A stretch of 64,000 nt of DNA from Rhodococcus wratislaviensis. GTDB taxonomy: Bacteria; Actinomycetota; Actinomycetes; Mycobacteriales; Mycobacteriaceae. The stretch spans positions 682,001-746,000 of the forward strand of contig NZ_UAUI01000001.1 of assembly GCF_900455735.1 (NCBI RefSeq), read 5' to 3'. A program made the position numbers and the translations under genes. Below, piece after piece: positions 8,442-18,126 of this stretch (position 1 is its first letter; the number at the start of each line of letters is the position of its first letter). Below the pieces are notes generated by a model, which saw only the letters and a program-made list of their open reading frames with translations, did no database searches and was not told where the DNA came from.

Positions 8442-10322
8442 ATGGCGACTGCTGTGGGTATAGACCTGGGCACCACCAACTCGGTCATCGCAAGCTGGCA
8501 AGGCGGCGAGCCGGTGGTGATCTCCAATGTCGAGGGAGCGCGGACGACGCCGTCGGTGGTGGCGTTCACCGAGAGCGGCGAGCGCCTGGTCGGCCAGCTT
8601 GCCCGACGGCAGGCGATCTTGAATCCGAAGGGCACGATCTACTCGGCGAAACGCTTCATCGGACGTCATTACGACGAGATCTCCGAGGAGGCCAAAGCGG
8701 TCAGCTTCGACGTCGTACCAGGTGACAGCGGTGAGGCCCGATTCGACGTGCGGGGAAAGAAGTACGCGCCGGAGGAGATCAGTGCCCTCGTGCTGCGCAA
8801 GCTCGTCGACGACGCGAGCAAGTTCCTCGGTGAGAAGGTCAAGGAAGCGGTCATCACCGTTCCGGCCTACTTCAACGACGCGCAGCGCAACGCCACCAAG
8901 GACGCCGGCCGGATCGCCGGCCTCGAGGTTTTGCGGATCATCAACGAGCCGACCGCTGCGGCGCTGGCGTACGGCATGGACAAGCAGACCCACGAAACCG
9001 TACTGGTCTTCGACCTCGGTGGCGGCACCTTCGATGTGAGCCTGCTCGACGTCGGCGAGGGAGTGGTCGAGGTTCGTTCCACGGCCGGCGACTCCCACCT
9101 CGGCGGCGACGACTTCGACCGACGCCTGGTGGACTACCTCGCCGACGAATTCCAGAGTGCGGAGAACATCGATCTGCGCAAGGATGCGCAGGCGTTGCAG
9201 CGCCTCTTCGAGGCCGCGGAGAAAGCCAAGGTCGAGTTGTCCTCGGTGACGCAGGCCCAGGTCAACTTGCCCTTCGTCACCGCTGACGCGAACGGTCCCA
9301 AGCACCTCACCACCACGATCATGCGATCGAAGTTCGAGGATCTGACGGCGGATCTGGTAGAACGCTGCCTCGACCCGGTGAAGCAGGCGATGAGTGACGC
9401 CAAGGTCACCGCCAACGACATCGACGAGGTGATCCTGGTCGGTGGTTCGACACGTATTCCGGCGGTGCAGGCGCTGGTTCGCCGGCTCACGGGCGGTAAG
9501 GACCCCCACATGGGCGTCAACCCGGACGAGGTCGTGGCGCTCGGTGCCGCAGTCCAGGCGGGCGTGCTCAAGGGCGAGGTCTCCGATGTGCTGTTGCTCG
9601 ATGTCACCCCGCTATCCCTCGGCGTCGAGACGCAGGGCGGGGTGATGACCAAGATCATCGAGCGCAACACCACGATCCCGGCCCGGCGCAGCGAAGTGTT
9701 CTCCACCGCGGAAGACAATCAGTCCGCCGTGGACGTCGTGGTGCTGCAGGGCGAACGCGAACGGGCCGCCGACAACCGGGTGCTCGGCCGGTTCCGGCTG
9801 GAAGACATCCGCCCCGCACCACGTGGCGAGGCCCAAGTCGAAGTCACTTTCGATATCGACGCCAACGGCATCCTCAACGTCACCGCCCGCGACAAGGACA
9901 CCGGCAAGGAGCAGAGCATCACGATCAGTGAGCAGGGCAACCTGGACCAGGGTGAGGTCGAGCGCATGCTGGCAGAGGCCGAACGGAACCGGGGTGAGGA
10001 CGAGGCCCTGCGCAAGGCGGTCGACGCACGCAACGCGCTCGATTCGGTTGCCTATCAAGTGGAACGGCGACTCGCCGAACTCGGTGACAGTGCGCCACCG
10101 CACGACAAGGCGCGGGCCGAGATGCTGATCGCCGACGCCAGGAAAGCCGTCAAAGACGGTGCTTCACCCGCGGAGGTAGAGCCACTGACCTCAGAGCTCC
10201 AGCAGCTGCTCTACGGGCTCGCGCCGGTCCAGGACGGCGGCGACGGACACCAGGCTGGCGGCGCAGAGGCTGCGTCGTCGGATGACGACGACGTGATCGA
10301 CGCCGAATTCGATCGAAGCTGA
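8442..10322 (+). CDS. dnaK: Chaperone DnaK (Hsp70)
   Basis: This 626-residue Hsp70 is full length. The nucleotide domain starts [12 protein letters not shown], with the phosphate-2 loop [14 protein letters not shown] and the adenosine loop [14 protein letters not shown]. The substrate domain follows the [14 protein letters not shown] linker, and the C-terminus ends with an acidic [10 protein letters not shown] tail. It binds exposed hydrophobic segments in an ATP cycle driven by the DnaJ and GrpE encoded just downstream. It begins 3 bp after the stress protein gene. Actinobacteria normally carry a housekeeping dnaK-grpE-dnaJ-hspR locus. The unusual partners here suggest that this may be a second, accessory set, but this cannot be shown from one window. 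Confidence 0.95.
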   Translation: MATAVGIDLGTTNSVIASWQGGEPVVISNVEGARTTPSVVAFTESGERLVGQLARRQAILNPKGTIYSAKRFIGRHYDEISEEAKAVSFDVVPGDSGEARFDVRGKKYAPEEISALVLRKLVDDASKFLGEKVKEAVITVPAYFNDAQRNATKDAGRIAGLEVLRIINEPTAAALAYGMDKQTHETVLVFDLGGGTFDVSLLDVGEGVVEVRSTAGDSHLGGDDFDRRLVDYLADEFQSAENIDLRKDAQALQRLFEAAEKAKVELSSVTQAQVNLPFVTADANGPKHLTTTIMRSKFEDLTADLVERCLDPVKQAMSDAKVTANDIDEVILVGGSTRIPAVQALVRRLTGGKDPHMGVNPDEVVALGAAVQAGVLKGEVSDVLLLDVTPLSLGVETQGGVMTKIIERNTTIPARRSEVFSTAEDNQSAVDVVVLQGERERAADNRVLGRFRLEDIRPAPRGEAQVEVTFDIDANGILNVTARDKDTGKEQSITISEQGNLDQGEVERMLAEAERNRGEDEALRKAVDARNALDSVAYQVERRLAELGDSAPPHDKARAEMLIADARKAVKDGASPAEVEPLTSELQQLLYGLAPVQDGGDGHQAGGAEAASSDDDDVIDAEFDRS

Positions 10323-10330
10323 GGCACACG

Positions 10331-10855
10331 ATGGAAAGGTCTGCAGATCATTCGACGACCGAGCCGGCTACCGACGGTACCGGCACGGATCAGACCGAGA
10401 CGGCGCCCGATCGCACCGACACGGGGGCCGAGTTGGCTCAACTCGAGGACCGCTGGCGCAGGGCCCTCGCAGATCTGGACAACCTGCGCAAACGGTATGC
10501 CAAGGATCTGGACCGTGAACGCGCCGCGGAGGTGGCGAAGGTTTCCGCGGCGTGGTTGCCGGTACTGGACAATTTGGAGCTTGCGCTGGCGCATGCGGGC
10601 AGCGATCCTCAGACCGTCGTCGAGGGTGTGAAGGCGATCCGGGATCAGGCGGTGCAGGTGCTGTCACGGTTCGGCTTCGAGCGCCACGACGAGGTCGGTG
10701 TGCCGTTCTCCCCGGAGCTCCACGAAGTGGTCAGTGTGGTGGCCCAACCCGACCTTCCCTCCGGGACCGTTGTCGAGGTCTTGCGCCCGGGCTACGGAGA
10801 GGACGGGCGGCAGCTGCGTCCCGCCGCGGTGGTCGTCAGCCGCCCCGAGGGGTGA
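10331..10855 (+). CDS. grpE: Nucleotide exchange factor GrpE
   Basis: This 174-residue protein has an acidic, threonine-rich N-terminus, then the long dimerising helix (LEDRWRRALADLDNLRKRY) and the beta domain with the family pattern FSPELHEVVSV and VVEVLRPGYGEDGRQLRPA. It releases ADP from DnaK. It lies 8 bp after dnaK and 6 bp before dnaJ, which is classic operon packing. It is slightly short for an actinobacterial GrpE because the N-terminal tail is reduced. Confidence 0.93.
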   Translation: MERSADHSTTEPATDGTGTDQTETAPDRTDTGAELAQLEDRWRRALADLDNLRKRYAKDLDRERAAEVAKVSAAWLPVLDNLELALAHAGSDPQTVVEGVKAIRDQAVQVLSRFGFERHDEVGVPFSPELHEVVSVVAQPDLPSGTVVEVLRPGYGEDGRQLRPAAVVVSRPEG

Positions 10856-10861
10856 GCACCG

Positions 10862-11800
10862 ATGGCGCGCGACTACTACGAAGTGCTCGGGGTCCCGCGG
10901 GGCGCCGGCACCGACGAAATCCAGCAGGCCTACCGCAAGCTGGCCCGCAAGTACCACCCCGACGTGAACAAGGACCCCACTGCGGAGGACAAGTTCAAGG
11001 AGGCCAACGAGGCCTACCAGGTGTTGTCCGACCCGGACACCCGGAAACGCTACGACCGATTCGGTGACGACTTCCGGCGTGTGCCCGAGGACTACGACGA
11101 ACGGGTCCGGGCAAGCGCCGGTGGGTACGGCGGCGGGTTCGGCGGCGGCGGGTACGGCGGTGGGGGCGGGGGCAGAAGGGTGCACTTCGGTCACGGTGTC
11201 GGTGGCGAGGGCGGCGTCGACTTCGAGGACCTTTTCGGGCAGATGTTCGGCGGCGGGGGCGGGTACGGGCCGATTCCCGGCGCCGATCAGGAAGCGGAAC
11301 TGGAACTGCCCCTGGAAGAGGCGTATCGGGGCGGCAAACGCACTCTCAGACTGGACGGACGGCAGTACGACGTCGACATTCCGGCCGGTGTCCTGGACGG
11401 CCAGCGAATCCGGCTGGCCGGGCAAGGCGGCCGGGGCAACGGTGACGCGCTGCCCGGGGATCTGTACCTCGTGGTGCGGATCAAGCCGCATCCCCGGTTC
11501 CGCGTGCAGGGCCGGGACATCTACGTCGACCTGCCCGTATCGCCATGGGAGGCGGTCCTCGGGTCGACCGTCGTCGTCCCCACCCCGGGTGGCGAGGCGA
11601 AAGTCAAAGTGGTGCCGGGCTCGTCGACGGGAAGGAAGCTGCGCCTGCGCGGAGAAGGAATGCCCAATCCGCGGGGCGCCAACGGCAACCTCTACGCCGA
11701 AATCAAGGTGATGGTGCCGTCGAAACCGACCGCACGCGAACGCGAGCTGTTCGAGCAGTTGGCCGCCGAATCGAACTTCGATCCGAGGAAAGAGACATGA
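10862..11800 (+). CDS. DnaJ/CbpA-type co-chaperone without zinc finger
   Basis: This 312-residue Hsp40 has an N-terminal J domain (DYYEVLGV, with the essential HPD in [10 protein letters not shown]). A strongly glycine-rich linker (about 83-105) follows, then two C-terminal substrate domains. The four CxxCxGxG repeats of type A DnaJ are absent, so this is a type B/CbpA-like protein. It stimulates the ATPase of DnaK. Its stop overlaps the start of the next gene by ATGA, and that next gene encodes a CbpM-like modulator. This supports the CbpA assignment. Confidence 0.9.
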   Translation: MARDYYEVLGVPRGAGTDEIQQAYRKLARKYHPDVNKDPTAEDKFKEANEAYQVLSDPDTRKRYDRFGDDFRRVPEDYDERVRASAGGYGGGFGGGGYGGGGGGRRVHFGHGVGGEGGVDFEDLFGQMFGGGGGYGPIPGADQEAELELPLEEAYRGGKRTLRLDGRQYDVDIPAGVLDGQRIRLAGQGGRGNGDALPGDLYLVVRIKPHPRFRVQGRDIYVDLPVSPWEAVLGSTVVVPTPGGEAKVKVVPGSSTGRKLRLRGEGMPNPRGANGNLYAEIKVMVPSKPTARERELFEQLAAESNFDPRKET

Positions 11801-12126
11801 GCACCCCGACCCCGGTCACCCAGTACGTATTGGTTCGCCGCACCGGATTGTCGCCAGATGCCTTCGCCCAACGTACCGGGCTGCACCCGGACCTGGCACG
11901 AAAGCTTGTGGCTCTCGGCCTGCTCGACGCCCACCGCGACACCGGCGGAGAGATGTCGTTCGAACCATCCGAAGTGGCCCACGCCGCCCGCATCCAACGG
12001 CTGCGGACCGGTCTGGGCCTGAACTACTCGGCAATCGGGCTCGTGCTCGATCTGCTGGATCGAATCGAGAAACTCGAAGCAGCTTCCCGCAGAAGGAGGA
12101 CACCCCCATGGACACCGGCAGCCTGA
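11797..12126 (+). CDS. CbpM-like MerR-family chaperone modulator
   Basis: This is a 109-residue protein; ATG 11797 overlaps the dnaJ stop. It has an N-terminal winged-helix-like portion ([21 protein letters not shown]) and a C-terminal helix ([23 protein letters not shown]) typical of MerR_2/CbpM proteins. CbpM binds the J domain of CbpA and inhibits it. The usual actinobacterial heat-shock repressor HspR also occupies this position after dnaJ, but it is larger and has a different MerR helix, so a repressor role is less likely. The gene overlaps clpB by 19 bp. A combined DNA-binding function cannot be excluded. Confidence 0.75.
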   Translation: MSTPTPVTQYVLVRRTGLSPDAFAQRTGLHPDLARKLVALGLLDAHRDTGGEMSFEPSEVAHAARIQRLRTGLGLNYSAIGLVLDLLDRIEKLEAASRRRRTPPWTPAA

Positions 12127-14741
12127 CTGAAAAGTCACGAGAAGCCCTGCAGGAAGCCCAGAACGTCGCGACCAGAATGGGTCACACCGAGGTCGACGGA
12201 GAGCACCTGCTGCTCGCGTTGGTCGATCAGCAGGAAGGGTTGGTACCCCGACTGCTCGAGCAGGCCGGCGCGAACGTCGATGCCCTGCGATCCGATCTGG
12301 AACGTGAACTGTCGCGTAGGCCGAAGGTCAGCGGCCCCGGCGCGACACCCGGTCAGGTGACGATCACCCAGCGCCTGGCCAAGCTGCTCGACGCCGCGGA
12401 ACGGGAGGCGAAGCGACTCAAGGATTCCTACGTGTCGGTGGAGCATCTCGTGATGGCCCTCTCCGAGGAGGGATCGGCCAGTGCGGCCGGGCGGGTCCTC
12501 GCCAGTCATGGGGTCACACGAGACGCCTTCCTCACGGCGCTGACGAAAGTGCGCGGCAATCAGCGCGTCACCTCGGCCACCCCGGAAGGGGCGTACGAGG
12601 CGCTGGAGAAGTACGGGCGCGACCTCGTCTCCGAGGGGCGGGCAGGCAAACTCGATCCGGTTATCGGCCGAGATGCCGAGATCCGCAGGGTAACGCAGAT
12701 CCTGAGCCGGAAGACGAAGAACAATCCGGTGCTGATCGGCGACCCCGGCGTCGGTAAAACCGCGATCGTCGAGGGCCTCGCCCAGCGGATCGTCCGCGGC
12801 GACGTGCCCGAGGGCCTGCGCGACAAGACGATCTTTTCGCTCGACATGGGTTCCCTGGTGGCCGGTGCGAAATACCGCGGCGAGTTCGAGGAGCGACTGC
12901 AGGCGGTGCTGTCCGAGGTGAAGGCGGCCGAGGGGCGCATCCTGTTGTTCGTCGACGAGCTACATACAGTTGTCGGTGCGGGATCAGTCGGCGGCGAAGG
13001 GTCTCTCGACGCCGGCAACATGCTCAAGCCGATGCTCGCCCGCGGCGAACTGCACATGATCGGTGCCACCACTCTCGACGAGTATCGCAAGCACATCGAA
13101 TCCGATGCAGCACTGGAGCGACGCTTCCAGACCGTTCTCGTCGACGAGCCCAGCGCCGAGGATGCGATCTCGATTCTGCGCGGACTTCGAGAACGCCTCG
13201 AGGTGTTTCACGGCGTGAAGATTCAGGACGGCGCACTGGTGGCCGCCGTGACCCTCTCGCACCGGTACATCACCGACCGATTCCTTCCGGACAAGGCGAT
13301 CGATCTGGTGGACGAGGCGTGCGCCCGGCTACGCACCGAAATCGATTCGATGCCCGCCGAACTCGACGAGCTCACCCGGAAGGTGACCCGGCTGGAGATC
13401 GAAGAGGCCGCGCTGTCCAAGGAAACGGACGCGGCCAGCAAGGCGCGCCTCGAAGAGCTACGTAAGGAGCTGGCCGATCTACGGGCCGAGGCCGACGCCC
13501 GGCACGCTCAGTGGGAGGCGGAGCGGCAGGCGATCCGGCGGGTGCAGGAGCTGCGGGGAGAGCTGGAACGATTGCGCCACGAGGCCGAGGAGGCGGAGCG
13601 CAACTACGACCTCAATCGGGCCGCCGAGTTGCGATACGGCGAGATCACCGCGCTGGAACGCAGGCTCGAGGCGGCGGAGGCGCAACTGGCTACCAGGCAG
13701 GGCCGGAATCCGTTGCTGCGTGAAGTGGTCACCGAAGACGAGATCGCAGAGATCGTGGCCGCATGGACGGGTATCCCGGTCGCCCGGCTGCAGGAAGGTG
13801 AGCGGGAGAAGCTGTTGAAGCTCGACGAGATTCTGCACGAGAGGGTCGTCGGTCAGGACGAGGCGGTGCAACTGGTCGCAGACGCGGTGATCCGGGCGAG
13901 GTCCGGTATCCGTGATCCGCGCCGGCCGATCGGTTCGTTCATCTTCCTGGGCCCGACGGGCGTGGGAAAGACCGAGCTCGCAAAGACGCTGGCCAGTGCC
14001 CTCTTCGACAGCGAAGACAACATGGTGCGCCTGGACATGAGCGAGTACCAGGAGCGGCACACGGTGAGCAGGCTCATCGGTGCGCCCCCCGGGTACGTCG
14101 GGTACGACGAGGGTGGCCAGCTCACCGAGGCGGTGCGCCGCAAGCCGTACTCCGTGGTGCTCTTCGACGAGATCGAGAAGGCCCACGCCGACGTCTTCAA
14201 TACCCTGCTGCAGGTGCTCGATGACGGCCGGATCACCGATTCTCAAGGCAGGCAAGTCGATTTCCGGAACACGGTGATCATCATGACCTCCAACATCGGA
14301 TCCCAGCATCTCCTCGAGGGAGTCACAGCCGACGGCGAGATCAAGCCGGACGCCCGGGAGCGGGTGCTGGCGGAACTGCGCGGGCACTTCCGTCCCGAGT
14401 TCCTCAACCGGGTCGACGACATCGTGTTGTTCACCCCGCTCACGCTGCCCCAGATCGAGCACATCGTCGAGCTGCAGCTCACCGAACTTCGGAACAGGTT
14501 GTCGGAGCGCCAGATACACCTGGATATCACGCCGGAAGCACGCCGGCTCATCGCCGAACACGGTTTCGACCCGGTCTACGGTGCGCGGCCGCTGCGACGG
14601 TACATCGCCCACGAGGTCGAGACCAAGATCGGTCGTGCGCTGTTGCGGGGCGAAATCGAACCGGGTGGCACCATCCGTGTCACGGTGGACGGCGGCGAGC
14701 TCGCCGTCGCGTATGCGGAACCCGCCGTCGCGGCGGCCTGA
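12108..14741 (+). CDS. clpB: ATP-dependent disaggregase ClpB
   Basis: This 877-residue Hsp100 has all expected parts. Two Clp_N repeats cover 1-145. AAA-1 has Walker [11 protein letters not shown] long coiled-coil middle domain runs from about 405 to 525 and is rich in Glu, Arg and Lys. AAA-2 has Walker [10 protein letters not shown], Walker [12 protein letters not shown] and a GYVGYDEGG pore loop. The C-terminal D2-small domain contains [12 protein letters not shown]. The middle domain separates ClpB from ClpA/ClpC, and no IGF loop for ClpP is evident. With DnaK it dissolves aggregates. An AGGAGG site precedes the ATG. The gene lies inside the stress operon, overlapping the modulator gene. 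Confidence 0.95.
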   Translation: MDTGSLTEKSREALQEAQNVATRMGHTEVDGEHLLLALVDQQEGLVPRLLEQAGANVDALRSDLERELSRRPKVSGPGATPGQVTITQRLAKLLDAAEREAKRLKDSYVSVEHLVMALSEEGSASAAGRVLASHGVTRDAFLTALTKVRGNQRVTSATPEGAYEALEKYGRDLVSEGRAGKLDPVIGRDAEIRRVTQILSRKTKNNPVLIGDPGVGKTAIVEGLAQRIVRGDVPEGLRDKTIFSLDMGSLVAGAKYRGEFEERLQAVLSEVKAAEGRILLFVDELHTVVGAGSVGGEGSLDAGNMLKPMLARGELHMIGATTLDEYRKHIESDAALERRFQTVLVDEPSAEDAISILRGLRERLEVFHGVKIQDGALVAAVTLSHRYITDRFLPDKAIDLVDEACARLRTEIDSMPAELDELTRKVTRLEIEEAALSKETDAASKARLEELRKELADLRAEADARHAQWEAERQAIRRVQELRGELERLRHEAEEAERNYDLNRAAELRYGEITALERRLEAAEAQLATRQGRNPLLREVVTEDEIAEIVAAWTGIPVARLQEGEREKLLKLDEILHERVVGQDEAVQLVADAVIRARSGIRDPRRPIGSFIFLGPTGVGKTELAKTLASALFDSEDNMVRLDMSEYQERHTVSRLIGAPPGYVGYDEGGQLTEAVRRKPYSVVLFDEIEKAHADVFNTLLQVLDDGRITDSQGRQVDFRNTVIIMTSNIGSQHLLEGVTADGEIKPDARERVLAELRGHFRPEFLNRVDDIVLFTPLTLPQIEHIVELQLTELRNRLSERQIHLDITPEARRLIAEHGFDPVYGARPLRRYIAHEVETKIGRALLRGEIEPGGTIRVTVDGGELAVAYAEPAVAAA

Positions 14742-14755
14742 GAAGAGGTGTCGTC

Positions 14756-15208
14756 ATGGAATCCGAGAAGGTGAAGTGCCCGCACTGCGGCAAGGTCAAC
14801 AAGGTGCCGGCGTCCGGGGACGGAAGACCCCGCTGCGGGAACTGCCACGAGCCGCTGCCCTGGATCGCCTCGGCAGGGGACGGCGACTTCGCGGAGGTCG
14901 CCGAGAAGTCCTCGGTGCCTGTGCTCGTCGATCTCTGGGCGACGTGGTGCGGCCCGTGCCGCATGGTGAGCCCGGCGCTCGAGCAGCTCGCCAGAGAACG
15001 CGCAGGTCAGATCAAGCTGGTCAAGGTCGACGTGGATGCTGCGCCCCAGACGGCCGAACGGTTCACCGTCCGCGCCGTGCCGACTCTGCTGGTGATGGAC
15101 CGGGGTGAAGTCCTCGCTCGTCAGGCGGGCGCAGCTCCGGTACCCCAGCTGCGCACGTGGCTCGATCAGGCGCTCTCGGAAAATGCAGGCAAGGAGGCGA
15201 AGTCATGA
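14756..15208 (+). CDS. Thioredoxin with N-terminal zinc-binding motif (Trx2/TrxC-like)
   Basis: This 150-residue protein begins with two CxxC pairs (CPHCGKVN and CGNCHEP) like the zinc ribbon of TrxC. A thioredoxin fold follows, with active site ATWCGPCRM and the cis-proline segment RAVPTLLV. It reduces protein disulfides and, by analogy with TrxC, is probably tuned to oxidative stress. It starts 14 bp after clpB and overlaps the next gene by ATGA. Confidence 0.92.
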   Translation: MESEKVKCPHCGKVNKVPASGDGRPRCGNCHEPLPWIASAGDGDFAEVAEKSSVPVLVDLWATWCGPCRMVSPALEQLARERAGQIKLVKVDVDAAPQTAERFTVRAVPTLLVMDRGEVLARQAGAAPVPQLRTWLDQALSENAGKEAKS

Positions 15209-15471
15209 CTTATGTCCATGCCGACCCACACGTGACCGCGATCCGGGCCGTGGTGCCCCGGACCCCGCAGGGTTGCGAGGAATGTCTTCGCCTCGGCACC
15301 CCGTGGGTGCATCTGAGGCTGTGCCTGACGTGCGGACACGTCGGTTGCTGCGACTCTTCGCCGGGCAAGCACGCGAGCGCGCACGCTCACGCCATCGGCC
15401 ATCCGATCGTCCAGTCGATGGAGCCAGGTGAAGATTGGCGGTGGTGTTATGTCGACCAGAACTTCGTCTGA
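15205..15471 (+). CDS. UBP-type zinc finger protein
   Basis: This 88-residue single-domain protein has Cys/His spacing of the ZnF-UBP fold: CEEC near 24, CLTCGHVGCC near 40, then HASAHAHAIGHP and a closing WCYVD. In eukaryotes the fold binds the free C-terminal Gly-Gly of ubiquitin. Bacterial stand-alone copies have no settled partner. It lies between thioredoxin and the cNMP/flavoprotein genes with overlaps on both sides, so it is almost certainly co-translated with them. Confidence 0.85.
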   Translation: MTYVHADPHVTAIRAVVPRTPQGCEECLRLGTPWVHLRLCLTCGHVGCCDSSPGKHASAHAHAIGHPIVQSMEPGEDWRWCYVDQNFV

Positions 15472-17176
15472 GGAGGCCGCACCCGTCGGCGACAGTCCGC
15501 CGGTCGACGACGAGACTCCGGATGCGGTCGGAGCATTCCCGCGGCTGACGGACGACCAGGTCGCGAGCCTCGAGACCGGTGGCACGCGTCGATCGGTTCG
15601 CGCCGGTGAGGTGCTGATCCGAGAGGGCGCGCCCAGCAACGACTTCTTCGTCATCCTTTCCGGCAAGGTCGCGGTCCTCGACGAGGGCGACGGGGACGGC
15701 GAACGCCGGATACTGCGCGTGCACGGTCCAGGCCGCTTCCTGGGCGAGCTCGGACTGCTGGAAGGCCAGGTGGCGTTCTTCACCGCCGAAGCGATCGAGG
15801 ACGGCGAGGTCCTCGTCGTCCCGGCCGAGCGGGTGCGCGAGCTGGTGGCCCACGATCCCGTGCTCAGCGATCTGATCCTGCGCGCCTACCTGGTGCGCCG
15901 GCACCTGCTGATCGGGCTCGGCTCGGGGTTCCGGATCATCGGCTCCTGCTATTCCCCAGACACGTTGCGGCTTCGCGAGTTCGCCATCCGAAACCGATTG
16001 CCCCACAGGTGGATCGATCTGGAGCGGGACAAACGGGCGGAGCAGCTGCTGCGCAGCCTGGACGTCGCCCCCGAGGACACTCCCGTCGTGATCTGGCACG
16101 GCGAGAAGGTGCTGCGCAATCCGACGAATGCGGAACTCGCACGCATCGTCGGGCTTCCGGTCCCGGACTCGGTCCCGGACGCAGCCCAGGACGTGTGCAA
16201 CCTCGTCGTCGTGGGCGCCGGACCGGCCGGTCTGGCCGCGTCCGTGTACGGCGCCTCGGACGGTTTGAACACGGTGACACTGGAGTCGATCGCCGCCGGC
16301 GGCCAAGCCAGTACCTCCTCCCGGATCGAGAACTATCTGGGCTTCCCAGCAGGGGTCTCCGGCTCCGAATTGGCCGAGAGGGCCGTAATCCAGGCCGGGA
16401 AGTTCGGCGCCCGCATCCTGGTGTCGGCGGAGGTGACCGGTTTGGGATCCGAGGCCGGGAACCATGTGCTCAGGCTGGCGGACGGCGGCGCGGTTCGCGG
16501 CCGGGCCGTCGTGCTCGCCACCGGGGCACGATATCGCAAGTTGGCCGTTCCAGGGATCGAGGCACTGGAGGGGACGAGCGTGTACTACGCCGCGACCCAT
16601 CAGGAAGCGCGGATGTGCGGCACCGACCCGGTGGCTATCGTCGGCGGCGGAAACTCCGCCGGCCAGGCCACCGTCTTCCTCGCCGACCATGTATCCCATG
16701 TTCACCTGCTCATCCGCGGCGACGACCTCGGAAAGAGCATGTCCCGATACCTGGTCGACCAGATCGAGCACCACCCGCGCGTCACCGTGCACCGGAACAC
16801 CGAGATTCGTGCGGTGCACGGCGAGAAATACCTCGACGAAATCGTGGTCGAGGACAATCGCACGGGCGACCAGGACACGATCCGGGTACATGCCCTGTTC
16901 GTCTTCATCGGGGCGACGCCGCACACCGGGTGGCTGGCCGACGCGATCGCACTCGACGACCACGGCTTCGTCCTCACGGGCATGGACGCGGTCCACGCCC
17001 GAGGAGACGGCAACCGGCCGATCAGCGCCGGGCTGTCCAGGACGCTCGAAACCAGCCGGCCCGGCCTGTTCGCGGCGGGCGACGTCCGCCGCGGCTCGGT
17101 GAAACGAGTCGCATCCGCAGTCGGTGAAGGAGCGATGGCGGTACGCCAAATCCATGAATACTTCGAAAGGAGCTGA
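15449..17176 (+). CDS. Cyclic-nucleotide-binding domain fused to thioredoxin-reductase-like flavoprotein
   Basis: This is a 575-residue three-part protein. Residues about 25-140 form a cNMP-binding jelly roll (LIREGAPSNDFFVILSGKV and a GRFLGELGLL phosphate-cassette-like loop). Residues about 155-235 form a glutaredoxin-like fold (SCYSPDTLRLREF..PHRWIDLERD..DTPVVI). From about 250 it is thioredoxin-reductase-like, with FAD motif VVVGAGPAGLAASVYGAS, NAD(P) motif VAIVGGGNSAGQATVFLA and a C-terminal FAD motif GLFAAGDVR. The redox CxxC of true thioredoxin reductase is missing; the region reads YYAATHQEARMCG. The start is ATG 15449; a GTG at 15428 is an alternative. Both overlap the zinc-finger gene. 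A ligand-gated redox role is inference. Confidence 0.85.
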   Translation: MSTRTSSEEAAPVGDSPPVDDETPDAVGAFPRLTDDQVASLETGGTRRSVRAGEVLIREGAPSNDFFVILSGKVAVLDEGDGDGERRILRVHGPGRFLGELGLLEGQVAFFTAEAIEDGEVLVVPAERVRELVAHDPVLSDLILRAYLVRRHLLIGLGSGFRIIGSCYSPDTLRLREFAIRNRLPHRWIDLERDKRAEQLLRSLDVAPEDTPVVIWHGEKVLRNPTNAELARIVGLPVPDSVPDAAQDVCNLVVVGAGPAGLAASVYGASDGLNTVTLESIAAGGQASTSSRIENYLGFPAGVSGSELAERAVIQAGKFGARILVSAEVTGLGSEAGNHVLRLADGGAVRGRAVVLATGARYRKLAVPGIEALEGTSVYYAATHQEARMCGTDPVAIVGGGNSAGQATVFLADHVSHVHLLIRGDDLGKSMSRYLVDQIEHHPRVTVHRNTEIRAVHGEKYLDEIVVEDNRTGDQDTIRVHALFVFIGATPHTGWLADAIALDDHGFVLTGMDAVHARGDGNRPISAGLSRTLETSRPGLFAAGDVRRGSVKRVASAVGEGAMAVRQIHEYFERS

Positions 17177-17180
17177 CGAC

Positions 17181-17630
17181 ATGCCAGTGATGGGCACCGT
17201 GAAATTCCAGCGGTTCTTCCGGGCAGCGGCTGGACTACAGGTCGACCGGAACGACCTCAAGCGCTATACGGATTTCATCGACGACAAGATCTACGATTTG
17301 ATCCTCATCGGCAAAGCCTCGGCAAAGGCAAACCTGCGTGACGTGATCGAACCGTGGGACCTGCCGATCACCAAGGGGCTGCAGGAGAGCATCCACCGGT
17401 TCGAAAAACTGGACGAGGAGATCGAACTACAGCCTCTGCTCGATCAACTGACGGCCCGGCCGCCCTTGGACGTGGCTCTCTCCGAGGAGACCGAGCAGCG
17501 ACTGCCGCTGATCGCCGGAGGCTTGAGCGTGGCGCTGGCGCATACCTTCGTCACGGTCGAGCCGGACCGCAAGAACCCCGGCACCGCCGAATGGAACGTC
17601 GCCTTCGACATCTTCCACCTACTGCTCTGA
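17181..17630 (+). CDS. DUF1931 bacterial histone-fold protein
   Basis: This 149-residue protein starts at ATG 17181, with AAAGGAG just upstream. It has a double histone-fold pattern: VKFQRFFRAAAGLQVDRNDL, then KANLRDVIEPWDLPITKGLQ, and a second copy with LSEETEQRLPLIAGGLSVALAHT. It matches the DUF1931 family known from Aquifex and Thermus-type bacteria, in which one chain folds as a pseudo-dimer of histone folds. Binding to DNA, or a role in stress protection, is unproven for actinobacterial members. It is the last gene of the stress operon, followed at once by a hairpin. Confidence 0.85.
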   Translation: MPVMGTVKFQRFFRAAAGLQVDRNDLKRYTDFIDDKIYDLILIGKASAKANLRDVIEPWDLPITKGLQESIHRFEKLDEEIELQPLLDQLTARPPLDVALSEETEQRLPLIAGGLSVALAHTFVTVEPDRKNPGTAEWNVAFDIFHLLL

Positions 17631-17643
17631 CCCCGGGACCCTA

Positions 17644-17674
17644 CGTCCCGGCAAACCAGAGGGTTGCCGGGACG
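17644..17674 (+). terminator. Hairpin terminator of the stress operon
   Basis: A perfect 11-bp inverted repeat (CGTCCCGGCAA ... TTGCCGGGACG, loop 9 bases) begins 13 bases after the histone-like gene. There is no U tract, as is common for high-GC actinobacterial terminators. Confidence 0.7.
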
Positions 17675-18126
17675 CGAGGCATTCGTCCGGAGTCACGTAC
17701 TACCGGTTGTCGCCCACCACATCGTGTGATCGTACGGTTGAGATTTCCATGGACGACCGGGCAGCTGTGGCCGCCGGCGCTGTCTGTCCCTGCTTTGCGA
17801 CAGTCGCAACCCGAGGCGGCCGCGCTTGGACGCCTTCATCGCATCCCCGGTCGGCGCCTGGTTCTCCGCCGACAAAACGCGGCGCTCGAGCTCGGCATAC
17901 ACAAGCTCTAGCAGCAGTTGCACCGCTTTGGGGGCATTGTCGACGAGCGGCCGCCGGACGGTCGTCAGGCCGGCGGCTCGCGCGCGTCGAGGACGAACAG
18001 GTCGGATAGCGCGACGACCGCCATCATCGGAACTCATTGGCAAGATGTGAGGGCCGCCGGACCCTGCGCCTGACGATTTCCGCGAGATCCGCTGTTGGTC
18101 GACCTGTCCGCCGTTCGCGCGCGTGA
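17675..18126. other. Intergenic, no gene recognised
   Basis: About 450 bp separate the stress operon from the convergent first BVMO gene. A minus-strand open frame (17693-18043) has one plausible helix (AVQLLLELVYAELERRVL) but no start signal or family match. I do not call it. Confidence 0.4.

Noticed and set aside
15203..17260. A 685-codon open frame on the minus strand
   Set aside because: It is the mirror of the UBP and flavoprotein genes. High GC makes long antisense frames common, and it has no motif or ribosome site.
17693..18043. A 116-codon minus-strand frame after the stress operon
   Set aside because: It has one helix-like stretch, but no start signal, no family motif, and basic low-complexity flanks.
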